A stretch of DNA of 64,000 bases from NCBI RefSeq assembly GCF_018614035.1, contig NZ_JAGGPA010000011.1, positions 1 to 64,000 of the forward strand, given 5' to 3'. Origin of the DNA: Streptomyces sp. ISL-96. Lineage in GTDB: Bacteria; Actinomycetota; Actinomycetes; Streptomycetales; Streptomycetaceae. Under the pieces are notes generated by a model. It did no database searches. It worked only from the letters and a program-made list of their open reading frames with translations, and was not told the origin of the DNA. The position numbers and the translations under genes were made by a program. Every line of letters begins with the position of its first letter. Position 1 is the first letter of the stretch. Positions 34,978-42,449 of the stretch are shown in pieces.

Positions 34978-35847
34978 GTGACCGAGAGTCAGAACCTGCT
35001 CGCGGAGCAGCGTCGTGCCTTGATCCTCGACGAGGTCAGGCGGCGCGGCGGTGTCCGGGTCCAAGAGCTGACCAGGAAGCTCAACGTCTCCGACATGACG
35101 GTCCGCAGGGACCTGGACGCGCTGGCGCGGCAGGGTGTCGTGGAAAAAGTGCACGGCGGCGCTGTACCGGTGGTCGAGGCGAGTACGCACGAGCCGGGCT
35201 TCGAGGCGAAGTCGGCCCTGGAGCTGAGCGCCAAGGAGGACATCGCGCGGGCGGCCGCGGCGATGGCGGTGCCCGGCAGTGCGATCGCGCTGTCCGGCGG
35301 TACGACGACGTACGCGCTGGCCCAGCACCTGCTGGAGGTGCCGGACCTGACGGTGGTGACCAACTCGGTGCGGGTGGCCGATGTGTTCCACAGTGCGCAG
35401 CGCGCGGGTGGCGGAAAGGGACCGCGCCCGGGAACGGCCACAGTGGTGCTCACCGGAGGCGTACGTACACCGTCCGACTCACTGGTGGGCCCGGTCGCCG
35501 ACCAGGCGATCCGTTCCCTCCACTTCGATGTGCTGTTCCTCGGGGTCCACGGGATCTCGGTCGAGGCGGGGCTCTCCACCCCGAATCTGGCCGAGGCGGA
35601 GACGAACCGGCGGCTGGTGCGGTCCGCGCGGCGGGTGGTCGTGGTCGCGGATCACACGAAGTGGGGCACGGTGGGCCTGAGTTCCTTCGCGACGCTCGAA
35701 GAGGTCGACACCCTGGTGACGGACCGCGGGCTGTCCGCCGAGGCCCGTGAGGAGATGGCCGAGCATCTGCCGGGACTGGTGGTCGCGGGCGAGTCACGGG
35801 ACCAGGCTCAGGCTCAGGACCAGGACGTCGGCTCCGCAGACGTCTGA
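34978..35847 (+). CDS. DeoR/GlpR-type transcriptional regulator
   Basis: A 289-residue regulator. The DeoR helix-turn-helix is at the N-terminus (LLAEQRRALILDEVRRRGGV, VQELTRKLNVSDMTVRRDLD), and the DeoR C-terminal sugar-phosphate sensor domain follows (IALSGGTTTYALAQHLLEVP, LFLGVHGISVEAGLSTPNLA, ADHTKWGTVGLSSFATL). Such repressors respond to phosphorylated sugars. GTG 34978 gives the family start (VTESQNLL); ATG 34942 is an alternative. The C-terminal QAQAQDQDVG tail is a low-complexity extension. No sugar operon adjoins; the target may be elsewhere. Confidence 0.92.
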   Translation: MTESQNLLAEQRRALILDEVRRRGGVRVQELTRKLNVSDMTVRRDLDALARQGVVEKVHGGAVPVVEASTHEPGFEAKSALELSAKEDIARAAAAMAVPGSAIALSGGTTTYALAQHLLEVPDLTVVTNSVRVADVFHSAQRAGGGKGPRPGTATVVLTGGVRTPSDSLVGPVADQAIRSLHFDVLFLGVHGISVEAGLSTPNLAEAETNRRLVRSARRVVVVADHTKWGTVGLSSFATLEEVDTLVTDRGLSAEAREEMAEHLPGLVVAGESRDQAQAQDQDVGSADV

Positions 35848-35911
35848 TTGTACGTCAGCTACCCTGTTTCGGGCCTGGTACGTCGCCGAACCCGCTGGGG
35901 GTGCAGGTCCC

Positions 35912-36391
35912 ATGGCACGCCGACTCCGCCCCGTGGAACTCGACTTCGTCGAGACCGCCCCGACGCGCCTGGTCTTCGCGGCCGAGGTGTCCGCGCCGCC
36001 TGAGGCGGTCTACCGGGCACTCGCCGAGGACCTGAGCGGCTGGCCCGCCTGGTTCGGTGCGGTGACGATGTGCCGGCCCACGGCGGGCGGCGCCGGGCGC
36101 GAAGTGCGCCTCAAGGGCGGCACCCGCTTCCTGGAGACGATCCTGGCGGCCGAGCCCGGCGAGCGGTACGCGTACCGGGTCGACGTAACCAACGCGCCGG
36201 GCATGCGGGCCCTGTTGGAGGAGTGGCGGCTCACTCCGGCCGGCGCGGGCACGCGGGTGCGGTGGACGTTCGCGGCGGCGGGACCGGCGCCGCTCAGGCT
36301 GGCGCTGCGCCTGGGGCGGCCCGGCCTCGCGCGGGCCTTCCGGGGCGCCGTGCGCAGCCTCGACCGGCGGCTGGCGGCCACGGCCGCATAA
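35912..36391 (+). CDS. SRPBCC family (polyketide cyclase-like) protein
   Basis: A 159-residue protein of the START/Bet v1 fold: VFAAEVSAPPEAVYRALAED at the first helix, LSGWPAWFGAVTMCRPTAGG, REVRLKGGTRFLETILAAEP and LRALLEEWRLTPAGAGTRV-type strands, and a long C-terminal helix (RPGLARAFRGAVRSLDRRLA). These proteins bind hydrophobic ligands; the substrate is unknown. ATG 35912 is chosen, with GGTCC-rich upstream sequence and a 64-base gap after the DeoR gene in the same orientation, so they might be cotranscribed. Confidence 0.85.
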   Translation: MARRLRPVELDFVETAPTRLVFAAEVSAPPEAVYRALAEDLSGWPAWFGAVTMCRPTAGGAGREVRLKGGTRFLETILAAEPGERYAYRVDVTNAPGMRALLEEWRLTPAGAGTRVRWTFAAAGPAPLRLALRLGRPGLARAFRGAVRSLDRRLAATAA

Positions 36392-36429
36392 GCGTCATCA
36401 GTGAGCGCTCAGCACGCTGCTCTCAGCAC

Positions 36430-37566
36430 TCAGCAGGACCATTCGCCGGTCGCCAGGAACTGGTCGATCGCGGCGCTGTACGGAGCGATGTCCAGGCCCT
36501 GTTCGGCGAGCCAGGCGTCCGAGTAGTACTTGTCGAGATAGCGGTCGCCCGGGTCGCAGATCAGCGTCACGACGCTGCCCTTCTGCCCCTCGTCGATCAT
36601 CCCCGCGATGATCTTCAGCGCGCTCCACAGGCCGGTTCCGGTGGAGCCGCCCGCCTTGCGGCCGATGGCCCCGGCCAGCGCCCGTACGGCCGCCACGCTC
36701 GCCGCGTCCGGCACCTTCATCATCCGGTCGACGGCGCCGGGCACGAAGCTCGGCTCCATGCGGGGCCTGCCGATGCCCTCGATGCGCGAACCACAGTCGC
36801 TCGTGGCGCCGGCGTCGCCCCGGGTCCAGCCGTCGAAGAAACAGGAGTTCTCCGGGTCGGGTACGCAGATGCGCGTGTCGTGCTGCATGTAGTGGACGTA
36901 GCGCGCGATGGTCGCGGAGGTGCCGCCCGTCCCGGCGGTGGCGACGATCCAGGCCGGTTCCGGGTACCGCTCCAGCCGCAGCTGCTGGTAGACGGATTCG
37001 GCGATGTTGTTGTTGCCGCGCCAGTCGGTGGCGCGTTCCGCATAGGTGAACTGGTCCATGTAGTGACCGCCGGTCCTGGCCGCGAGGGCGGCCGACTCGT
37101 CGTACATCTTCCGCGAGTCGTCGACGAAGTGGCACTGCCCGCCGTGGAATTGGATCAGCCGGATCTTCTCGGGGCTGGTGGTGCGCGGCATCACCGCGAT
37201 GAAGGGCACGCCGACCAGTTTCGCGAAGTACGCCTCCGAGACTGCGGTCGAGCCGCTGGACGCCTCGATGACGGGCTTGCCGGGTCTGATCCAGCCGTTG
37301 CACAGGCCGTAGAGGAAGAGCGAGCGCGCGAGCCGGTGCTTGAGGCTGCCGGTCGGGTGGGTGGATTCGTCCTTGAGGTACAGGTCGATCTCCCACTCAT
37401 CGGGGAGCGGGAAGCGCAGCAGGTGCGTGTCCGCGGAGCGGTTGGCGTCCGCCTGGACCTTACGGACGGCCTCCTTCAGCCATGCCCGGTATTCCGGATC
37501 GCTGCGGTCCACGTCGATCGTCGCCATGGCGTTGCTGCCGGTACGTGGCTGGTCGGTGGTGCTCAT
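36430..37566 (-). CDS. PLP-dependent cysteine synthase family enzyme (Cds1-like)
   Basis: A 378-residue fold-type II PLP enzyme. The PLP lysine lies in [20 protein letters not shown]; the phosphate-binding loop is [15 protein letters not shown] and the substrate loop [15 protein letters not shown]. The terminal [17 protein letters not shown] is characteristic of the actinobacterial branch whose mycobacterial member, Cds1, is a cysteine desulfhydrase producing hydrogen sulfide, pyruvate and ammonia. It is longer than CysK/CysM. ATG 37566 has GAGGAG eight bases upstream. It converges on the SRPBCC gene, 38 bases apart. Confidence 0.88.
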   Translation of the reverse strand: MSTTDQPRTGSNAMATIDVDRSDPEYRAWLKEAVRKVQADANRSADTHLLRFPLPDEWEIDLYLKDESTHPTGSLKHRLARSLFLYGLCNGWIRPGKPVIEASSGSTAVSEAYFAKLVGVPFIAVMPRTTSPEKIRLIQFHGGQCHFVDDSRKMYDESAALAARTGGHYMDQFTYAERATDWRGNNNIAESVYQQLRLERYPEPAWIVATAGTGGTSATIARYVHYMQHDTRICVPDPENSCFFDGWTRGDAGATSDCGSRIEGIGRPRMEPSFVPGAVDRMMKVPDAASVAAVRALAGAIGRKAGGSTGTGLWSALKIIAGMIDEGQKGSVVTLICDPGDRYLDKYYSDAWLAEQGLDIAPYSAAIDQFLATGEWSC

Positions 37567-37839
37567 GCGGGCCACTCCTCGTCGTAGCGCCCCCGAGGCA
37601 GCTGGTGCTGCCCGGAAACTCCGGTCCCCAGCTGTCACTTTAAGCCTCTCACCTGCACAAACGTTGACTTTGGGCAGCCATAGGGATCACTTGTGGGGCC
37701 AGTTGATACGGATGCGGCCACGATTGGCGCCTCGTCACCCGATCGTCGAGGGGCTCTGGTGCGCGGGCCCGGCCTTGTGCAGACTGCCCCCGTGGACACC
37801 TGCACGAAGTGGACACGAGCGCGAAGGGGGCGAAGTGGA

Positions 37840-38184
37840 ATGGCGGAGCCCGAGTTCAGCGCTACGGGCGTACGGATAGGGCGTTGGCCCCGCTCACTGA
37901 CCAAGGCCGGCCAGGTACTGGTCAAGGACGGAAGGCTGGTCCTGCTGACGAGCAACGGGCGGGAGATCGACAGTGCGCCGCTGGGGTCGGTGACCGCCGG
38001 GAAGCCATGGTTCGCCGGGGACGACAGCACGGTGGCGACGGTCAACGGGACCCGGTACCGGCTCACCATGGGGCAGCGCGGGCAGGCCAAGGACGGTGAG
38101 GAACTGGCCGAGCGGTTCCTGGAGGCGGTCCGCTCCGCACAGGACGCGTACGGCCTTCGGAACGTACAGGACTCGCGGGACTGA
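37840..38184 (+). CDS. Conserved hypothetical protein (114 aa)
   Basis: Begins MAEPEFSATGVRIGRWPRSL. The body reads like a small PH-like beta-barrel: GQVLVKDGRLVLLTSNGREI, DSAPLGSVTAGKPWFAG, DDSTVATVNGTRYRLTMG, ending with a helix (EELAERFLEAVRSAQDAYGL). No signal peptide. Common in Streptomyces as an uncharacterised protein. ATG 37840 has a GAAGGGGG-type site at a good distance; the earlier in-frame start at 37693 lacks coding character. Confidence 0.75.
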   Translation: MAEPEFSATGVRIGRWPRSLTKAGQVLVKDGRLVLLTSNGREIDSAPLGSVTAGKPWFAGDDSTVATVNGTRYRLTMGQRGQAKDGEELAERFLEAVRSAQDAYGLRNVQDSRD

Positions 38185-38350
38185 TGAGATGCGAGTTGCG
38201 GAGCCGTACGGCCTGGGTGACCCTGGTCTCACATCACTCAGGGTGCACCGGCGGTTACGCTGAGAACCAGCCCCGCCGGACCAATCAGCAGACAGCCACT
38301 GCTGGATCCGTTCTTCGTCTTCTTCCGGACCTATTCGGGGAGTCGCAGCC

Positions 38351-38881
38351 GTGATCAGCGAGCCAAGCAGGCACTGCACGGTGGAGCTCCAGGCCCTGCC
38401 GTCGCGGATCGGTCAGGTCCGCAGAATCATCTCGGCGCAATTGCGCTACTGGCACATGGATCCCTTGATAGACCCGGCGGCGCTCGGCGTCACCGAATTG
38501 CTGACCAACGTCCACCGGCACGCAGAGCCGGACAAGATGTGCACCGTCGAAATCGAGCTGCTGCTCGACCGCCTGACGGTGTCCGTCCACGACCACGATC
38601 CGCGTCTGCCCACAGTCCGTGAGGCCGGCGCGTCCGAGACGAGCGGGCGCGGTCTCGCTCTCATCGAGGCGGTCAGCGAAAGCTGGGGCGTACGCCCGCA
38701 GGGCGACGCCGGGAAGGTCGTGTGGTTCACGCTGCCCACACCGGCTCCCGCCGCGGCTTTGCCGCCGTGCCCCGTGTACGGGGACACGACTGACGGACCG
38801 TTCACGGATGCCGGGGCCGGTCACGAAGCCGTCCCGGCCACGCACGCGCCCGCCGCCGTCCGGTCCGCCGTAGCGGGCTGA
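38351..38881 (+). CDS. Anti-sigma-factor-type ATP-binding protein (HATPase_c)
   Basis: A 176-residue protein of the RsbW/SpoIIAB ATP-binding group. The N-box helix LGVTELLTNVHRHAEPD, the G1 region SVHDHDPRLPTVR and the G2 region ETSGRGLALIEAVSESWGVR are visible, so the Bergerat ATP fold is complete. The last 45 residues are disordered. In Streptomyces dozens of such proteins control alternative sigma factors, opposed by PP2C phosphatases. Start GTG 38351. No sigma or anti-anti-sigma gene is adjacent. Confidence 0.9.
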   Translation: MISEPSRHCTVELQALPSRIGQVRRIISAQLRYWHMDPLIDPAALGVTELLTNVHRHAEPDKMCTVEIELLLDRLTVSVHDHDPRLPTVREAGASETSGRGLALIEAVSESWGVRPQGDAGKVVWFTLPTPAPAAALPPCPVYGDTTDGPFTDAGAGHEAVPATHAPAAVRSAVAG

Positions 38882-39324
38882 CCGGAACGGCGGCTTCCGC
38901 CAGCAGGGGTACGTCGCTACGGCGCCACTCCGTTGCGATGGCGCGCAGTACGTCCAGGCGCGCCGCCCTGGGAGCCGGGCGCCGGCCCGCAGTGCGATGC
39001 CGCCCGCCGTTGCGAGGGCGGCGACCAGCAGCGCCCCCAGCGGTGGTGACCCACCGGAGCGACTCGTCGAAGCCACCCGGGACCCGGCGCTGGCGGCGAT
39101 CCGGCGTACGGTGCGCGCCATCGGTACGCACTGGCCCGCGCCTCGGGTTCGACGGCCGCCTTCGCCACCCCCCCTACGGCGTAGCGGAGTCCGCATTGAT
39201 GCCATGCAGTACGAAAGGGTGCACCTGTCCGCGCCGTCGTGCGCCGGGCTCGGTCAGGGCAGGCAGGGGTGCACCGTACGGGCTCCCCCATCGCCGTACA
39301 CGTGGAACTCGGGACGGACGGCCC
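38882..39324. other. 443-base region without a supported gene
   Basis: Minus-strand frames are open over most of this stretch and one reads LLVAALATAGGIALRAGARL, a possible membrane segment, but the frame has no start with a ribosome site and competing frames look equally plausible. I consider it degenerate sequence left after loss of the gene whose start is at 39372. Confidence 0.35.
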
Positions 39325-39372
39325 GAGCATGCCCTGGTCGTGGGGCTCGATGGGCGGGTAGGTCTCGGTCAC
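39325..39372 (-). pseudogene. First codons of a proline iminopeptidase-like gene
   Basis: From GTG 39372 the codons read VTETYPPIEPHDQGML, the usual start of Streptomyces proline iminopeptidases (which go on with DVGDG and the HGGPG oxyanion loop). After 16 codons the similarity stops. GTG overlaps the TGA of the ROK gene by four bases (GTGA, seen as TCAC at 39369-39372), a typical coupled arrangement that survives although the gene body is gone. Confidence 0.5.
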
Positions 39373-40601
39373 GAGGTCGCCTTGGAGCCGGCGAGCGCGG
39401 CGAGGGGGTCGTCGAGCACCGGCTGCCATGCCAACTCGGCCGCTCCGACCAGGCTGTTGTGGTCCAGCGTGCACGGCAAGATCGGTACGCCGCCGCTTCG
39501 CCCCCACAGGCTGCGGTCGGCCACTACGGCGCGCAGCCGCTCCGGGTCGGCGTCGAGCAGTTCGCGGTGGAGGCCGCCGAGAATGATGCGGTCCGGGTTG
39601 AGGATGTTCACGAGTCCGGCGAGGCCGAGGCCCAGGCGGTCGATCAGCTCCTCGCCCGCGCCGCGGATCCCAGGGTCGTCGTACTGGCCGCGCAGCAGCT
39701 CGCGGGACTGCTGGAGCAGCGAGACCTCGGGGCCGGGGGTGCGGCCGGCCGCGTTGAGGAAGGCCAGGGGGTCGGTCTCGACGTCGAGGCAGCCGCGGCC
39801 GCCGCAGTAGCAGGGGCGGCCGTCGGGGTTGACCGTGAGGTGGCCCACTTCGAGGGCGAGGCCCGAACTGCCGGTGTGCAGGCGGCCGTCGATGACCAGC
39901 GCCCCGCCGACGCCGCGGTGGCCCGTGGCGACGCAGAGCAGGTGCTGGGCGCCGCGGCCGGCCCCATGGCGGTGCTCGGCGAGTGCGGCGAGGTTGACAT
40001 CGTTGCCCGCGAAGGCGGGGCCCGCGAGGCCCGCGGCGCGTACCTGCTCGGCGAAGATCTCGCGGACCGGGGAGCCGGCGGGCCAGGCGAGGTGCAACGG
40101 GTTGAGCGCGGTGCCCTCCGGCTCCGCCACGGCGGACGGCACGGCGAGGCCGGCGCCCACGCAGCGGCGGCCGCTCTCGCGCAGCAGTACGGCTCCGGCC
40201 TCGACCACTGATCCGATGACCTGCGCCGGGTCGGGGGCCACCGTCTTGCGGCCGGGCGCGGTCGCGACGATCCGGCCACCGAGGCCCACGAGCGCCGCCC
40301 GGTAGCCGTCGGCGTGGATCTGCGCGGCGAGGACGACGGGACCCGAGTCGTTGACGGCCAGCCGGTGCGAGGGGCGTCCCTGTGATCCGGCGGCCGCGCC
40401 GGGCCGGGAGTCGACCTGGATCAGCCCCAGGGCCTCCAGTTCGGCGGCGACCGCTCCGGCGGTGGCCCTGGTGACGCCGAGCTCGGCGGTGAGGACGGCG
40501 CGGGTGGGGGCCCGTCCTGTGTGCACCAGTTCCAGGGCGGGGCCCAGCGCGCTCCGGCCCCTCTCCAGCCTCGTTTTGATGGTGGTCGCCTTCCCGTTCA
40601 T
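39369..40601 (-). CDS. ROK family transcriptional regulator
   Basis: A 410-residue protein. The N-terminal winged helix (ALELVHTGRAPTRAVLTAEL, GVTRATAGAVAAELEALGLI) is followed by the ROK sugar-kinase-like domain with AGLAVPSAV, AGNDVNLAALAEHRHGAG, the HLLCVATGHRGVGGALVIDG phosphate loop and the zinc motif CYCGGRGCLDVE. XylR/NagC-type repressors of this family sense sugars. ATG 40601 is used. It is divergent from the MFS gene at 40710, which it may control, and was once followed by a coupled iminopeptidase-like gene. Confidence 0.92.
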   Translation of the reverse strand: MNGKATTIKTRLERGRSALGPALELVHTGRAPTRAVLTAELGVTRATAGAVAAELEALGLIQVDSRPGAAAGSQGRPSHRLAVNDSGPVVLAAQIHADGYRAALVGLGGRIVATAPGRKTVAPDPAQVIGSVVEAGAVLLRESGRRCVGAGLAVPSAVAEPEGTALNPLHLAWPAGSPVREIFAEQVRAAGLAGPAFAGNDVNLAALAEHRHGAGRGAQHLLCVATGHRGVGGALVIDGRLHTGSSGLALEVGHLTVNPDGRPCYCGGRGCLDVETDPLAFLNAAGRTPGPEVSLLQQSRELLRGQYDDPGIRGAGEELIDRLGLGLAGLVNILNPDRIILGGLHRELLDADPERLRAVVADRSLWGRSGGVPILPCTLDHNSLVGAAELAWQPVLDDPLAALAGSKATS

Positions 40602-40674
40602 GGGGGCGAGTCTCGCATGAACGGGAAGATCGTCCGGGTCCGGCTCCCGTTGTCCGGGGCGCTCACCTGTCGTC

Positions 40675-40703
40675 TTGTACGGATCCGGGGTGCCCCCTAT
40701 GCT
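40675..40703 (+). promoter_or_regulatory. Promoter of the MFS transporter gene, probably leaderless
   Basis: TTGTAC (40675-40680), a 17-base spacer and TATGCT (40698-40703) match the Streptomyces housekeeping sigma consensus well. The GTG start of the transporter is only six bases after the -10 element, so transcription would begin at or just next to the start codon. Confidence 0.65.
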
Positions 40704-40709
40704 GACTTT

Positions 40710-41951
40710 GTGCCGCACCTAAACAAACTACGGACGGCCGTTCCGGGGGGCCCGGGCGCAAACAGCGCCGCAACCCCCCTGTCCCGCCTCCGTACCGCCC
40801 TGACCGTGTTCTTCGCCCTCGACGGCTTCCTCTTCGCCGGCTGGGTGGTCCGCATCCCCGCCATCAAGGACCAGACCGGAGCCTCCGCGAGCGACCTCGG
40901 CCTCGCCCTGCTGGGGGTGTCCGGAGGCGCGGTGATCACGATGATGCTCACCGGGCGCCTGTGCCGCCGCTTCGGCAGCCACCCGGTGACGGTGGCCTGC
41001 GGGGTGCTGCTGTCGCTGAGCATCGCACTGCCCGCACAGACACACTCGACACTCGCGCTCGGCCTCGTACTGCTGGTGTTCGGCGCTTCGTACGGTGGGA
41101 TCAACGTCGCGATGAACAGCGCCGCGGTCGACCTGGTCGGGGCCATGCGGCGCCCGGTGATGCCCAGCTTCCACGCCGCATTCAGTCTCGGCGGCATGGC
41201 GGGGGCCGGCCTCGGCGGTCTGGTGGCGGCGCAACTTCCCGCCACCACGCACCTGCTGGCCCTGACCGGCCTCGGGCTCGTCGTCACGGCCGTGGCCGGT
41301 GCCGCGCTGCTGCGCCACCCGGCGCCCACCACGGAGCGTTCCCGGGAACGGTCGCAGCAGGCACCGGGGAACGGCCCGCGGCCGCTCTCGGGAACGGCCC
41401 GTAAGGCCGTCGTGCTCTTCGGTGTGATCGCGCTGTGCACGGCGTACGGCGAAGGGGCGCTCGCCGAGTGGGGCACCCTCCATCTCCAGGAGGACCTCCA
41501 CGCCCACCCGGGCATCGCGGCGGCCGGGTACTCCCTCTTCGCGCTGGCCATGGCGGTGGGCAGGCTCAGCGGGACCACGCTCCTCGAACGACTCGGCCAG
41601 ACCCGCACTCTCGTCGCCGGCGGGTCCCTCGCGGCGGCGGGCATGCTGCTCGGCGCGCTCGCACCGGCGACCTGGCTCGTGCTCCTCGGCTTCGCCGTGA
41701 CCGGGCTCGGCCTCGCGAACATCTTCCCCGTGGCGGTCGCCAGAGCAGGGGCACTCGCCGGGCCGAGCGGTGTCGCGGCGGCGTCCACGCTCGGCTACGG
41801 CGGCATGCTCGTCGGCCCGCCCGTCATCGGATTCCTCGCCGACTGGTTCTCCCTGCCCGTCGCGCTGACGACGGTGGCGATGCTGGCCGCTGTCGCCGCG
41901 CTTCTGGGGTACGCGGCACGGAACGCGTCATCGGGGAGCACACCTGAGTAG
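40710..41951 (+). CDS. MFS transporter
   Basis: A 413-residue transporter with twelve hydrophobic helices. It begins VPHLNKLRTA and the first span is LTVFFALDGFLFAGWVVRIP. The loop between helices two and three has MLTGRLCRRFGSHPV, a relaxed form of the MFS motif A, and GASYGGINVAMNSAAVDLVG and PSFHAAFSLGGMAGAGLGGL resemble the fucose/sugar permease-like (Gram-positive drug or sugar) subfamily. Substrate unknown; the divergent ROK regulator suggests a sugar. Expression appears to be from the leaderless promoter just upstream. Confidence 0.9.
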   Translation: MPHLNKLRTAVPGGPGANSAATPLSRLRTALTVFFALDGFLFAGWVVRIPAIKDQTGASASDLGLALLGVSGGAVITMMLTGRLCRRFGSHPVTVACGVLLSLSIALPAQTHSTLALGLVLLVFGASYGGINVAMNSAAVDLVGAMRRPVMPSFHAAFSLGGMAGAGLGGLVAAQLPATTHLLALTGLGLVVTAVAGAALLRHPAPTTERSRERSQQAPGNGPRPLSGTARKAVVLFGVIALCTAYGEGALAEWGTLHLQEDLHAHPGIAAAGYSLFALAMAVGRLSGTTLLERLGQTRTLVAGGSLAAAGMLLGALAPATWLVLLGFAVTGLGLANIFPVAVARAGALAGPSGVAAASTLGYGGMLVGPPVIGFLADWFSLPVALTTVAMLAAVAALLGYAARNASSGSTPE

Positions 41952-42022
41952 GCGTACTCAGGCGGGGCCGACGGCGCGAGGGCACCCTGGAGGAACGAAC
42001 CACACCGGACGGAGAGATCACC

Positions 42023-42373
42023 ATGACCGCTCGACGGCTGCGCGCCATCGCTCGCCTGACGTTCCGCAATCCCGCCTCGCTGGTCTACCTCGGCCTGGTC
42101 GCGGCGACCGCGCTGTTCGTCACCGCTGACACCCTCTTCGTGACCCACGAGGACGCCTCGTTCGCCGGCGTGTGGCTGTTCCTCCTCAGCGCACCGACGG
42201 TCTTCGCCTTCCTCATAGGCGGCGACCTGTTCGGGGTGGCCGTGACCGAGTCCGCCTGGTTCCTGTACGTCGCCCTGCCGCTCTCCGTACTCATCCAGTC
42301 GTTCGCGCTCGGCTGGTTCGTCCGGCTGCTCCGCGACGCCTCACCCCGCCACGCCCACCCTCAGGGCGCCTGA
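42023..42373 (+). CDS. SCO4225-type small membrane protein
   Basis: A 116-residue protein with three hydrophobic spans: [40 protein letters not shown] and [20 protein letters not shown]. The N-terminus is basic ([17 protein letters not shown]) and the short C-tail charged. It matches a small Streptomyces membrane family of unknown function. ATG 42023 has GGAGAG six bases upstream. It stands alone between the MFS transporter and the RNA-repair-like gene. Confidence 0.8.
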   Translation: MTARRLRAIARLTFRNPASLVYLGLVAATALFVTADTLFVTHEDASFAGVWLFLLSAPTVFAFLIGGDLFGVAVTESAWFLYVALPLSVLIQSFALGWFVRLLRDASPRHAHPQGA

Positions 42374-42449
42374 CCCACGGTCGTCCCCCCGCGCGCATCG
42401 CCCCCGCGAATGGCGGGATCATGGCCTTGGACCCACGGCCGGAGGTGTG

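Noticed and set aside
38285..39205. Long minus-strand frame across the anti-sigma-type gene
   Set aside because: The HATPase motifs are on the plus strand; this frame shows none.
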